Source: Bacillota bacterium (lineage in GTDB: Bacteria; Bacillota; Clostridia; Acetivibrionales; DTU013). From it: DNA of 64,000 bases. Below, piece by piece: positions 15,804 through 25,304 of the stretch. Numbering within the stretch: the stretch's first letter is position 1; each line of letters opens with the position of its first letter. The translations under genes and the position numbers were made by a program. The DNA lies in assembly GCA_023433505.1 (NCBI GenBank), contig JAEZCO010000087.1, positions 1 through 64,000 on the forward strand, read 5' to 3'. Under the pieces are notes generated by a model. That model did not search any database and was not told where the DNA came from. It saw only the letters and a list, made by a program, of their open reading frames with translations.

Positions 15804-18650
15804 CTACGGAACAATGCTGATATCATCGATATATGCTGTATAATTACCTGTTGAACCGGCGTTATCATACGCAACAAGTATCCTGTCTATGATCTTGCCG
15901 TTCAGCCACTGTCCTATATTGCTCTCAATAAGATTCCATGTGTTTATGGTTCCTTTGGCAGCTGTGGGGTGCATCCGTACTCCATCGGTAGTCAATGCTC
16001 CGGAATCCCTGAGAGTTGTACCGTCTGTAAAAATCAGTTCTATGCCTACATGCCTTCCGTTCTCATTTTCCGGGAATGAATAATAGCTCAGCTTGGAGGT
16101 TGAAACGATAGGTATATTAACATCAAATACCTTATTGTAACAATAGGTTTGAGTTGCACTATTATCCGTACCTGTTGACTTAATTGCCAATGAACCTGAA
16201 TGTACCTTTTCTCCGGGTACTATTTTACACGTTGCGCCGGATACATTAATACTACCGAAATCAGCTGTATTTTCCCAATCCGGCTGTGGACCACCGGTTT
16301 CAAAACCCGAAACGAATTTTCCGTTTACGGCAAATTCATTGATTCTGACAATATTGCTTCCTGTCCCTGTAATCTGGTTGGGTGTGGTTATGTATAACCT
16401 GACATAACGGGCATTTACTTTGGCTATATTTCTGTTTGTTATACTGGCAGTATTACCGGACACTACATCTCTGTCAACAAAATTCAAATTATCATTACTG
16501 GTTTGCAATTTAAAATTCTTTGTATTGTACGTTGTGGATTCACCTGCCGCACCGGCATGCCATACAACCCAGTTTACAATATCCTGAGGTGAGCCCAGGT
16601 CAATTGTAAGCCATCTGTCTCCTGTAGCGGTTGAGCACCAGTGAGTAAGGGAATCTCCATCCACTGCTGACTTCGGACCTTCACCGGTACTGTTCGAATC
16701 TGTGGCAGCTGCAGACTTGTTATAGCTCAGGCTGTCAACATCTGCCAGGCTGTTATATTGCTTGAACAATCTGAATAAGGTATATGGATCTACAACCTCG
16801 ACATCAGGATTATGGTTGATAAGCGAGATTACACCGTTTGCAACATAATCAGGCCTTGCAACTACCGATCTGAATATCCAGAATTTCCTGGACGGATCGC
16901 TGTCCAGTGCGCTCTGCAAGCTAGCTTCCACAGCTTCTCCGGTTGCAGGCAAGGTCCCCCCGCCCGAAGCCATTTTAATAAAAGGTGTTCCGTTTTCAAA
17001 CTTATGATCCGAGTCATGGTGCATGCTTACCCCGTCCGGTGCAAATTGTGAATATTCCGTTTGCAGCCATAGAGGGAAGCTGCTGTTGGTGGTAATTACA
17101 AAGCCTGCAATGCTCATGTCAAACTGGTTAAACAAAGATGTGTTGTATTGGGTCCATCTGGTTCTGTCTTGCGTATTTAATTGTACTGGATTCAAGTACC
17201 CTGCTCCGTTATCACCTGAGATAAAGTAATCTTTTGATGTAGCAGTATCATATAGGTAGTTGAAAGCTTGAGGAACTCTTTTGCTTAAATTGGGAACTAT
17301 GCCCCATGCAAGAGGAATCCTGCCTCTTCCGCCAGGCAGATTCCAGAGTGCAGGAAGTTGGGATGACGTCCATGCGGCAGCATCATAATCGCCCATATAC
17401 ATGCATATATATCTCTTGTTTGGGTTATAGATTTTCCCGTTTGCACCTTTATCATTGGTTTGTGTAAATGTCGTATTCAGTGGAACAAACTGAAATACCG
17501 ATGCATTAGCCAGCGCCATTAATCCGGGTGCGTCTGCATCAAGCTGCGCATAATACTTTGAAATAAGGTCCACAGTTTCCCATTCTACAGTAGTAGCAAC
17601 AGGCAGGTTCGAATCAACAGAGGCAGTGTATTTTAATTGCCATGCTGTAAACCCACCCACAGTAATAATGTCTGTTCCGGCTTTAGCCCTTAGTGCAGCC
17701 ATAATAGTTTTGAAGGTATTTGAATCCGTTCCTACCGGCTGGGTTGGATCGTCATTCGGAGCCCGGTTGGTTGTTGGAGATAAATCCAGGAAGAATGCCT
17801 TGTTGGAAATATAATAATCTGCATTTACAATCATCCTGTTATAAAGATTATCCTGTCCGTTGTTCTCATATACATAATAATTACTTCCGTCCCTAGATAC
17901 GGAATACCCGTCAACATGATAAGCGGCTAATTTCGGATTCACTTTTCCGCTATCAATATATTTTACCTTTGCCCAAAGGTATACGTCGTTTTTCTTACTG
18001 CCGGTAGCAGCGATTGTAGTCTCAGGAATCGTAGCATAGCTTCCGGAAAACTTCGTATTGAGGTCAATCTCCGGAACGCTGCCTAGCCTGCTCTTTATTT
18101 CGGTATACAAATCACCTCCCTTGCGGGCCGGAAGATAATTATCACATCCCGATATGGTAGAAGCCACATTGGATGTCGCAGGAATGTTTTCATCCCATAA
18201 TGCGATACCGTTTATATTGCTTTTAAAAACATCAAATATGTCTGTATAGAAATTATCCCTCGAAACGTTTATTTTTGTATATCCCGACAAATACTTGCCG
18301 GACCCGGACAAATTATTGAGCCAGAAGGTACTGGCATTGGCATTTAGCGGAACTTCCACCTGATTACTTGAGTTATATATGTAATATATTTTGTCGCCTG
18401 TGCTGCTGCGGTTTACAATTCCCTGCAATACGGCAGCCATTTTTAAAAAGTCATAGCCATATCTTGTAACATATCCATCATTTGATGTTTTGCATCTTGG
18501 ATCATTATCCATGTAGTCACGCAGATCAAAGATATACAAGTTAGGTGCTGCAGCACCAGCTTTTGAGGGTAATCCTATTTGCGTGGCTGCAATGCTTGCC
18601 ATAAAGAATATGAGTGCAAGAACAAAACTTTTTACACTTCTTTTTGACAT
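15804..18650 (-). CDS. Secreted GxGYxYP-domain protein with CBM32/F5-F8C and terminal beta-sandwich
   Basis: The 948-residue protein has a Sec signal peptide (residues 1-33, ending SKAGAA). The following ~600 residues match the GxGYxYP family, which is proposed but not proven to contain glycoside hydrolases: FDLRDYMDNDPRC, LQGIVNR near 76, MYMGDYDAAAW, and the C-terminal part DGVSMHHDSDHK and VVARPDYVANGVISLI. A discoidin-type F5/8C (CBM32-like) domain follows at about 640-785 (AVDGDSLTHWCS, NARYVRLYITTP, VRINEFAVNG). The last 155 residues look like another galactose-binding-like fold ending YIDDISIVP. The protein is probably an extracellular glycan-active enzyme that feeds the adjacent importer. 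The enzyme activity is unverified. Confidence 0.82.
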   Translation of the reverse strand: MSKRSVKSFVLALIFFMASIAATQIGLPSKAGAAAPNLYIFDLRDYMDNDPRCKTSNDGYVTRYGYDFLKMAAVLQGIVNRSSTGDKIYYIYNSSNQVEVPLNANASTFWLNNLSGSGKYLSGYTKINVSRDNFYTDIFDVFKSNINGIALWDENIPATSNVASTISGCDNYLPARKGGDLYTEIKSRLGSVPEIDLNTKFSGSYATIPETTIAATGSKKNDVYLWAKVKYIDSGKVNPKLAAYHVDGYSVSRDGSNYYVYENNGQDNLYNRMIVNADYYISNKAFFLDLSPTTNRAPNDDPTQPVGTDSNTFKTIMAALRAKAGTDIITVGGFTAWQLKYTASVDSNLPVATTVEWETVDLISKYYAQLDADAPGLMALANASVFQFVPLNTTFTQTNDKGANGKIYNPNKRYICMYMGDYDAAAWTSSQLPALWNLPGGRGRIPLAWGIVPNLSKRVPQAFNYLYDTATSKDYFISGDNGAGYLNPVQLNTQDRTRWTQYNTSLFNQFDMSIAGFVITTNSSFPLWLQTEYSQFAPDGVSMHHDSDHKFENGTPFIKMASGGGTLPATGEAVEASLQSALDSDPSRKFWIFRSVVARPDYVANGVISLINHNPDVEVVDPYTLFRLFKQYNSLADVDSLSYNKSAAATDSNSTGEGPKSAVDGDSLTHWCSTATGDRWLTIDLGSPQDIVNWVVWHAGAAGESTTYNTKNFKLQTSNDNLNFVDRDVVSGNTASITNRNIAKVNARYVRLYITTPNQITGTGSNIVRINEFAVNGKFVSGFETGGPQPDWENTADFGSINVSGATCKIVPGEKVHSGSLAIKSTGTDNSATQTYCYNKVFDVNIPIVSTSKLSYYSFPENENGRHVGIELIFTDGTTLRDSGALTTDGVRMHPTAAKGTINTWNLIESNIGQWLNGKIIDRILVAYDNAGSTGNYTAYIDDISIVP

Positions 18651-19087
18651 AGTTCTACCTCCTATTTTAATAAGATTTGACTCGGGTTGATTCTAACAGT
18701 ATGAAAAAGTCTCACCTCCCCAAATAATCAGACTAAGCTTGTCAAAGTTGAACAAAAGTAACTTTGATGAGCTATCTTCTATATGAAAAAAGTGTATCAC
18801 TTCTTTTCCGTATTTCAAATTTTAATAATTAAGAATAACTTAAAAAATCTATAAAAGTAACCTTAAATAATTTACAATACTCTCATAAATGTCAGAAGGG
18901 CAATACTGCGGCATAGGCATTGCGAGGCCACAGGCCGTAACAGCAGATAGATCCCCCGTTTATACGGAGGATCTACACAAAATTTTACAATATTCCCGTC
19001 ACTTCTTCAAGGTATTGTTTCTCCAATAATCCACATGGTAATTACCATCCGCATTCCAGAAGCATTTTCTGCTATTCTGCTGTTCTC
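18651..19087. other. Gap with upstream palindrome and one hairpin
   Basis: This 437-bp gap lies between the sensor kinase end and the GxGYxYP start. TCAAAGTT (18742-18749) and AACTTTGA (18760-18767) form an 8-bp inverted repeat about 100 bp upstream of the GxGYxYP ATG, a fair candidate operator for the AraC regulator or another factor. AGATCCCCCGT (18949-18959) and ACGGAGGATCT (18964-18974) form an 11-bp stem with one mismatch, possibly a terminator behind the sensor kinase, though without a U run. No gene was recognised. Confidence 0.4.
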
Positions 19088-21700
19088 CTATGGATTTTCC
19101 CGTGGAATCCACTTTCTTAATGTTTCCTCCAATACCTTTATGGTAACAGGCTTGGATATATAATCATCCATTCCTGCCGTGATGCATTTTTCCCTGTCGT
19201 CCTCAAGGGCATTGGCAGTCATTGCGATTATGGGCGTTTCCGAATTAAGCCCGCCTCCGGACCGGATGTTTCCGGCAGTTTCATAGCCATCCAGCAATGG
19301 CATCTGGCAATCCATCAGAATCAGGCTGTATTTCTTTTGCGAGCATGCGTCTACAGCTTCTTTTCCGTTGACTGCAATTTCACAGTCATACCCTATTTTT
19401 TTAAGCAGTATCAGCGCCAGCTTTCTGTTGGCCTCCATGTCCTCAGCCAGCAGAATCACTTCCTTGTCCTTCAGGGTATCCTCCAGGATCAAATGCCTGG
19501 TGACCAGCTCATGGGTGTGATTGAATTCCCTGCTGCCTGCCACTGCGGAGATGGTATCCAGAAGCTCCTTTTTTCTGACAGGCTTGGGCAGGTAGCCGCT
19601 GAATCCCGCATCCTTGGCTTCTTTACTGTCTCCTGCCCTGGTTGAGGAAGAAGAAAGGATTATTTTAGGCTTGCATTGCAAATCCGATGCCATGATCATT
19701 TTTCCAAAGGTCACCCCGTCTGTCTCCGGCATGTTCAAATCCATGATCACTATGTCCACGGGCTTCTTCAAGCAGCTGCGCTTCAGGATTTCAAAGGCTT
19801 CGCCGGCATTTACGGCCTCTATCACCATACAGCCGGAATCCTCCAGATATTCCCGGAAGATCCTCCGGTTCAACCGGTTATCATCCACCGCCAATATCTT
19901 CATGCCATCGATTTCACCATAACTGACGCGGCCTTTTTCCGAGCCTTTTTCCAGATTGATCGCAACGACGAAGACGGTCCCTTCATTGATCTTGCTTTCA
20001 ACGGTGATTTTACCGCCCATTCTTTCGATGATCTTCTTACTGATGGCCAGGCCCAGGCCTGTGCCTCCGTATTTTCTTGTGGTTGAGCTGTCAGCCTGGG
20101 TAAATGGCTGAAAGAGGTTGCCTAGGACCTCCTCCGGCATGCCTATCCCCGTATCCGATACCTTGAACCTGAGTGAAACAGTGTTTCCCGTTTCTTCAAT
20201 GCATTCTGCGGATACTGTAATATCTCCTCTTTCGGTAAATTTCAGCGAATTGCTTAACAGATTGTTGAATACCTGTCTCAGCCTTCCCGGATCGCCTTTG
20301 ACCATGGAGGGCACTCCGGCGCGGATCTCCGAATGCACCTCGATCCCTTTATTGTATGCTCCGGGTACAATCAGGGAAATAGAGCTCTCCACAATATGAT
20401 GGATATCGAAATCAATGCACTCCAGCTCCATTTTATCGGCTTCAATTTTGGAAAAATCCAGCACATCATTGATTAAATAAAGCAGCGCATCCGAGGCATT
20501 TCTTATTTCATTGAGATAATCGTATTGCTCCCGTGTCATCGGCGTCTGGGAAAGAATGTCCGAAAATCCGATGATACCGTTCATGGGCGTCCTGATTTCA
20601 TGGGACATGTTTGCAAGGAAATAGCTTTTGGCTTCATTGGCTTTTTCGGCGGCTTTACGGGCTTCCTGGTCCATTCGCCGCAAGGCCTCTTCGCCCAGCT
20701 TGTTTTCCGTAATGTCAAAAAGATTGATGATCCAGCCGGAAATACTGCCTTTCTTTTTCATGGAATAAAGGTGTATTCCGTACCACTTGGCAAAGTCGGC
20801 TTCACCGGTTTTGATCTCGTAATACTCATTTGCGTCCTTCCGGAATCCTGCCTTTAGCTCCGGCCAGAAAAATATCACCTCACGGGCTCCGGACCCTACC
20901 AAATTATCCTGCCGCCCAAGGATTCCCGCCGCACTGGGATTAATGCTGATAATTTCCAGCTTCTCATCGATCAGGATGATGCCTTCCTCCATATTTTCAT
21001 GAATGGTTTCCGCAATGGCCATATTTCTTTCAAGGAAACCGGTGATGAGTGCCCAGGCAAAGCAGCAGCCGGTGAAAGAAAAAGCTGCGGCGGTGTAGTC
21101 CTTATGGAGCACCCGCGCCATATACAAAAAATTGACCAGGACCGCTCCTGCCACGCCGATAATCACAAGGGAATAATTTTTAAGATTTCTTGTGTCCTTC
21201 AGCTTGATAAAAATCGTGACGGCTCCAGCCAGAAACAATAAATAATCATAAAAGGTGTTTACAAAAAACCATATTCCCCGGGCATATTTATAGATAGCGA
21301 TGTTATCGAAGATGCCGTTGGGAGAGATCTTCGTCCACATAAGCCCGTGCCAGCCATTGGTAAACACAAGCAGCACCGTTATTGTCGGTATCACCCACAG
21401 CAGCCTTATCCGCCTGTGCTTGAGCCACTGATATTTCTCCGCATATTCAAAGGAAAAGTACACCCATGAAACAGGCGTAGATACTATTCCCAGATACGAA
21501 AACTGGGCAAAGAGGATTGTGCCGCTTTTTGTAGGGCTTAATACTTCAAGAACCGCAAAAATAGTCCAGACGGTGACGCAAAGCATCAGCATGATAAAAT
21601 AGGTATGGTTTTTTGCTTTGTTCATCCTGCTCCAGATATACCATGCAAACATCAAAGACAGTACGATGGAAATCATCGAGAGCAAAATAAAGGTGCTCAT
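19088..21700 (-). CDS. Hybrid sensor histidine kinase: 7TM, PAS, HisKA, HATPase, two receivers
   Basis: The 870 residues start with seven hydrophobic helices (about 4-225) like the N-terminal 7TM region of histidine kinases. A PAS domain follows (about 230-325). The dimerisation domain has the phospho-acceptor His367 in NMSHEIRTPMNGIIGFSD. The ATPase domain carries NNLLSNSLKFT, DTGIGMPEEVL and GGTGLGLAIS. Two receiver domains have phospho-acceptor Asp654 (IMDLNMPETDG) and Asp797 (LMDCQMPLLDG). The chain can pass phosphate His-Asp-(Hpt)-Asp. Lone receiver and Hpt genes lie upstream, the receiver overlapping by 4 nt, so the three form one phosphorelay operon. The signal is not evident from the sequence. 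Confidence 0.94.
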   Translation of the reverse strand: MSTFILLSMISIVLSLMFAWYIWSRMNKAKNHTYFIMLMLCVTVWTIFAVLEVLSPTKSGTILFAQFSYLGIVSTPVSWVYFSFEYAEKYQWLKHRRIRLLWVIPTITVLLVFTNGWHGLMWTKISPNGIFDNIAIYKYARGIWFFVNTFYDYLLFLAGAVTIFIKLKDTRNLKNYSLVIIGVAGAVLVNFLYMARVLHKDYTAAAFSFTGCCFAWALITGFLERNMAIAETIHENMEEGIILIDEKLEIISINPSAAGILGRQDNLVGSGAREVIFFWPELKAGFRKDANEYYEIKTGEADFAKWYGIHLYSMKKKGSISGWIINLFDITENKLGEEALRRMDQEARKAAEKANEAKSYFLANMSHEIRTPMNGIIGFSDILSQTPMTREQYDYLNEIRNASDALLYLINDVLDFSKIEADKMELECIDFDIHHIVESSISLIVPGAYNKGIEVHSEIRAGVPSMVKGDPGRLRQVFNNLLSNSLKFTERGDITVSAECIEETGNTVSLRFKVSDTGIGMPEEVLGNLFQPFTQADSSTTRKYGGTGLGLAISKKIIERMGGKITVESKINEGTVFVVAINLEKGSEKGRVSYGEIDGMKILAVDDNRLNRRIFREYLEDSGCMVIEAVNAGEAFEILKRSCLKKPVDIVIMDLNMPETDGVTFGKMIMASDLQCKPKIILSSSSTRAGDSKEAKDAGFSGYLPKPVRKKELLDTISAVAGSREFNHTHELVTRHLILEDTLKDKEVILLAEDMEANRKLALILLKKIGYDCEIAVNGKEAVDACSQKKYSLILMDCQMPLLDGYETAGNIRSGGGLNSETPIIAMTANALEDDREKCITAGMDDYISKPVTIKVLEETLRKWIPRENP

Positions 21701-22089
21701 AGGTTTTCTCCCCTGAAAACGCTGTTGATCCTTTCTCGCAGTAAATCTGCTTTTATGGGCTTGACGATATAGTCTTGAACTCCTACCATTTTTGCCATAA
21801 CGACATTATCCCTGTCTGAATGCTCTGTCAGAATGACTACAGGAATATTCCGGTACTTTTCGGCGGACCTGAGCCTGTTGACCAGATCAAATCCGTTTGC
21901 ATCATTCAACGTCAGGTCCATTATCACCATATCTGCTTTTACACCATATTCCTCAATGACGCTTAGCATCCCAAACTCGCTTCCAGCCTCTTTCACGATA
22001 TAGCCGTCATTCTCAAGTATCACCTTCACTTCTCTTCGGATGGAAGGTGAATCATCCACAACCACAACTACTTTCTTCCTATCTGACAT
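21697..22089 (-). CDS. Stand-alone response regulator receiver (CheY-like)
   Basis: The 130 residues form a single receiver domain: acidic pocket D12/D13 (VVDDSPS), phospho-acceptor Asp58 (IMDLTLNDANG), Thr in ILTEHSD and Lys in YIVKPIKAD. No output domain is attached, so it must act by protein contact or as a phosphate carrier. Its last codon overlaps the start of the hybrid kinase by 4 nt, indicating translational coupling. Its likely partners are that kinase and the Hpt protein encoded just upstream. Confidence 0.93.
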   Translation of the reverse strand: MSDRKKVVVVVDDSPSIRREVKVILENDGYIVKEAGSEFGMLSVIEEYGVKADMVIMDLTLNDANGFDLVNRLRSAEKYRNIPVVILTEHSDRDNVVMAKMVGVQDYIVKPIKADLLRERINSVFRGENL

Positions 22090-22141
22090 ATTAGCATTCC
22101 TCTGATATTTCTTCTCTATATTTTTCTATCGGTGCAGCCGG

Positions 22142-22483
22142 TTATATTTCAAAAAACCTGCCGATGTCCGCAGCCGCATGATCGATTAATCCCGTAAGAT
22201 TCAGCATGCCGTCTTCGATTTCCTCCGGCTTGCTGTGCTTTATGGCAAGGTCCATGAGGCTTGCATGCTCAAACACCTGTCCCGCCTTAAAGCTGCCGGA
22301 TATGCCCTTGATATTGTGCACGATCTTTCCAAGCTTCACATAGTCCTTCTCGGCAAAAGCGTTCATCAGCTTTTCTTTCTCACCCAGTATCTCATCGAGA
22401 AAGACCTGGTACAATTCTTTTATTGCCTCCTTGTCCAAGCCGGTTTCCATCATAAACAATTCATAATCGACGTTTTTTCTCAT
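22142..22483 (-). CDS. Hpt-domain phosphotransfer protein
   Basis: The 113-residue protein is a four-helix histidine phosphotransfer domain. The active His56 lies in KIVHNIKGISGSF. I start it at the ATG at 22483 because the Hpt fold begins there and the longer reading adds 80 residues with no domain and no ribosome binding site; the site before 22483 is itself weak. It would shuttle phosphate between the receivers of the adjacent hybrid kinase and the lone receiver. It is the first gene of the three-gene phosphorelay set. Confidence 0.85.
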   Translation of the reverse strand: MRKNVDYELFMMETGLDKEAIKELYQVFLDEILGEKEKLMNAFAEKDYVKLGKIVHNIKGISGSFKAGQVFEHASLMDLAIKHSKPEEIEDGMLNLTGLIDHAAADIGRFFEI

Positions 22484-22642
22484 TGTGACGTATTTTTTCA
22501 GCTCCAATCCGAAAGAAATAATAATTCTTATTCGACAAAATCCAAGCAGATTCCTGCTTCTTTTTTTGCCATGTTTTGCGCTTTGCAAAAAAAAATAGGA
22601 GGGTGAAAATTGCCGATAGGGTTTATCACAGAACGATTGTTT

Positions 22643-22718
22643 TGTTGATAAAGCCCTGTGGATTATGTGTATAACCATGTGTATAAGCCGGATATTATGC
22701 GTTTTATTCTGTGGATAA
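22643..22718. promoter_or_regulatory. Cluster of five DnaA-box-like 9-mers
   Basis: Five same-orientation copies lie within 76 bp: TGTTGATAA (22643), TGTGGATTA (22657), TGTGTATAA (22666), TGTGTATAA (22678) and TGTGGATAA (22710). Read on the minus strand they are TTATCAACA, TAATCCACA, TTATACACA twice, and the perfect consensus box TTATCCACA. Three match TTATNCACA exactly and two have one change. The cluster is in the gap between the end of hydE and the Hpt gene. No dnaA or dnaN is nearby, so it is more likely a DnaA-binding regulatory or titration cluster than oriC. Confidence 0.6.
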
Positions 22719-22719
22719 C

Positions 22720-23799
22720 TCAATTCAACTGCAATCTTTGCAAGAAATTTCCTGCATCTTCCATTCTTACGCTGTCACCTCTGCCCATATCTACCTCCAG
22801 CCCAACCGACTTTATGCGCCCTTCAATACACTGCCGGCAATGCGCCGCTTCGTCGCCCTGGCATATCTTGTTTTCATACAGGGCATATTTGGGCCGTTCT
22901 TCAATGGGTGTAAGGTTGGGCATGACTACGTTGGCTCCGGCCTTTAGGGCAAGCTCTCTGCCCTTGGGAACAAGGGTGCCCATGGCCGTAGTTGCGGGCA
23001 TAAGGGCGTCGGGTATCATCAATCGCGTTAATGCCAGCAGGACCAGGGTTTCATCCACCGTTCCGCCTTTTTCATTGCCCAGCGGTGTTTCACTGTGAGG
23101 GATAAAGGGACCAATGCCGATCATATGGGGATTAAGCTTTTTCAGATACAGCAAATCCTCCGCAAGGTCGGCTTCTGTCTGTCCCGGCAGTCCTACCATA
23201 AAACCGGCGCCCACTTGATAGCCTATTTTCTGTAAATCCTTCAGGCATTCCCTGCGCCTGTCAAAACTCATTCCCGGATGAAGCTGCTCATAAAGCCTTC
23301 TTGACGCAGTTTCATGCCTCAGCAGATATCTGTCCGCGCCGGCTTCAAACATGGCTTCATATTCATCTCTGGTCCTTTCGCCGATGGAAAGGGTTATGGC
23401 AGCGTCGGGGAAATCTTTCTTGATGGAGCTTATGATCTCTGTCATCCGTTCCACGGTATACCAGGGGTCTTCGCCGCTTTGAAGGACAAAGGTCCTGTAG
23501 CCCAGGCGATAACCTTCCGCACAGCATTCAAGAATTTGCTCCTGCACGAGCCTGTACCTTTTGGCCAATGTGTTTGAAGCCCTAAGGCCGCAGTATTTGC
23601 AATTGCGTGAGCATATACTGGAAAATTCAATCAGGCCCCGCATGAAAACCTTCTTCCCGTAAATCCTGTCCCTGGTATCCGAAGCCAGCCGGAATAAAAG
23701 CTCTTTGGCTTCGCCGGTCAGATTTTTGAGAAGATCGATGATTTCATCCTTCTCCAGTGAATTTTCCTCATTCAATTTATATATCAGTTCATGAATCAT
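22720..23799 (-). CDS. hydE: [FeFe]-hydrogenase maturation radical SAM enzyme HydE
   Basis: The 359-residue protein is a radical SAM enzyme with the CX3CX2C cluster motif at Cys63, Cys67 and Cys70 (SSICSRNCKYCG). The core motifs LQSGEDPWY and LSIGERTRDEYEAMFEAGADRYLLRHET are those of HydE. With HydG and HydF it builds the 2Fe subcluster of the H-cluster; HydE acts on an organometallic Fe-cysteine precursor made by HydG. It is the last gene of the aspA-hydF-hydG-hydE operon, 71 bp after hydG. The hydrogenase structural gene is not in the window. Confidence 0.96.
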   Translation of the reverse strand: MIHELIYKLNEENSLEKDEIIDLLKNLTGEAKELLFRLASDTRDRIYGKKVFMRGLIEFSSICSRNCKYCGLRASNTLAKRYRLVQEQILECCAEGYRLGYRTFVLQSGEDPWYTVERMTEIISSIKKDFPDAAITLSIGERTRDEYEAMFEAGADRYLLRHETASRRLYEQLHPGMSFDRRRECLKDLQKIGYQVGAGFMVGLPGQTEADLAEDLLYLKKLNPHMIGIGPFIPHSETPLGNEKGGTVDETLVLLALTRLMIPDALMPATTAMGTLVPKGRELALKAGANVVMPNLTPIEERPKYALYENKICQGDEAAHCRQCIEGRIKSVGLEVDMGRGDSVRMEDAGNFLQRLQLN

Positions 23800-23870
23800 A
23801 GTATCAGCCTCTTAATAAGTGATAGTTACGTGCAAAACCGTGGCAAGGGACGGTCCTCTTGCCGCATATC

Positions 23871-25274
23871 CTAAAAGAACAGGTTGCGCTCGCCGCCCTC
23901 TATCCTTCTGAGCCTTTCAACCGTTCTTTCGCGCATGGTTTCACTGGGTATATTCCCGAGATTGGTTTCAATCACCTTGTCGCCAAGTATCTTAAGCTCG
24001 TCATCGGCATAATCGATCAAGTATTCCTTAAAGGTCATGATTGCATTGGGATAGCACAGGTTGTGAATTTTGCCGCTCTTTGCGAACTCCATGAACCTGT
24101 CGCCCGTCCGCCCTGCTCTATAACAGGCGGTACAATAGCTCGGAATGTAGCCCTGCCTGCACAAAGACTTTATCACCTCCAGCGGGGTTCTCTCATCCGC
24201 CACCGCAAACTGTACTCCTCCGCCGCTTCCTTCCAGATGCTCCTTATACCCCCCCACACCGGTACATGATCCGGCGCTGACCTGAGATACGCCTATGCTG
24301 ATGACCTCTTCCCTAAATTCCGAATCCTCTCTGGTAGACAGTATAATCCCCGTATAAGGTACCGCCAATCTCAAAATAGCTACAATCCTTTTAAAGTCGG
24401 CATCCGCTACAAGATGAGGGAACTGTTCCAGCGTCACCCCTCCGGCAGGCCTCAGCCGCGGCACTGACAGCGTATGGGGTCCCACGCCCTGGGCCTCCTC
24501 CAAATGCAATGCGTGCAGCATCATCCCCATGACTTCATATTTGTAATCATATAAGCCGAAAAGCACTCCCAGTCCTACATCGTCAATTCCGCCCTGCATG
24601 GCTCTGTCCATGGCGGTGGTGTGATAGTCAAAGTCGTTTTTCGGTCCTGCGGGATGCATCTTCCTGTATGTATCCCTATGATAAGACTCCTGGAAAAGTA
24701 TATAGGTCCCAATGCCGGCCTGTTTTAATTTCCGGTAGTTTTCTACTGTCGTTGCTGCAATATTGACGTTTATTCGATTAATGTTTTCAATACCGGTATG
24801 GGTACTGTAAATCACTTCCATCGCATGAAGTATATAGTCAATGGGGCAATTGCGGTCATCTTCCCCGGCTTCCAGGGCAATCCTTTTATGCCCCAGTCCG
24901 GTGATGATTTCAACCTCCCTGCGTATTTCATCATCCGACAGCTTTTTACGTTCGAAGCGGTTTGAACATTTGTAGCCGCAATATTTACAGCTGTTCACAC
25001 AATAATCTGAGACGTATAAAGGGGCAAACATTACGATTCTGCTGCCATAGATGGCATCTTTGACCTCTCTGGCGGCCTTGTACAGCTTTTTTTCCAATTC
25101 CGGCGAGGTATTCTGCAATAATGCGGCTACCTCGTCAAGGTTCAGGCCTTTGGCCTTCCTGCCCTTTTCGATGACAGCGTCTATTTCCGCTTCCGATTTT
25201 CCTTTACCTTCCTCCAGCAACCGGCCGATTAGCTTTTCATCAATAAAATCTGCTTTCATTGTCTGCTCACTCAT
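23871..25274 (-). CDS. hydG: [FeFe]-hydrogenase maturation tyrosine lyase HydG
   Basis: The 467-residue radical SAM enzyme splits tyrosine to p-cresol, CO and cyanide and loads them on iron for the H-cluster. The SAM-cluster Cys are 92, 96 and 99 (CVNSCKYCGYKCSN). The second cluster at the C-terminus has the diagnostic CX2CX22C spacing, Cys381, Cys384 and Cys407. Length is normal for HydG, and both cluster motifs are intact. It is 30 bp downstream of hydF. Confidence 0.97.
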   Translation of the reverse strand: MSEQTMKADFIDEKLIGRLLEEGKGKSEAEIDAVIEKGRKAKGLNLDEVAALLQNTSPELEKKLYKAAREVKDAIYGSRIVMFAPLYVSDYCVNSCKYCGYKCSNRFERKKLSDDEIRREVEIITGLGHKRIALEAGEDDRNCPIDYILHAMEVIYSTHTGIENINRINVNIAATTVENYRKLKQAGIGTYILFQESYHRDTYRKMHPAGPKNDFDYHTTAMDRAMQGGIDDVGLGVLFGLYDYKYEVMGMMLHALHLEEAQGVGPHTLSVPRLRPAGGVTLEQFPHLVADADFKRIVAILRLAVPYTGIILSTREDSEFREEVISIGVSQVSAGSCTGVGGYKEHLEGSGGGVQFAVADERTPLEVIKSLCRQGYIPSYCTACYRAGRTGDRFMEFAKSGKIHNLCYPNAIMTFKEYLIDYADDELKILGDKVIETNLGNIPSETMRERTVERLRRIEGGERNLFF

Positions 25275-25304
25275 ATAAATTACCTTCCTTTAAATAAATT
25301 GGAG

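Noticed and set aside
22643..22718. Chromosomal origin oriC
   Set aside because: The DnaA boxes are present, but no dnaA, dnaN, recF or gyr gene is near, and no long DnaA-trio or AT unwinding element was identified.
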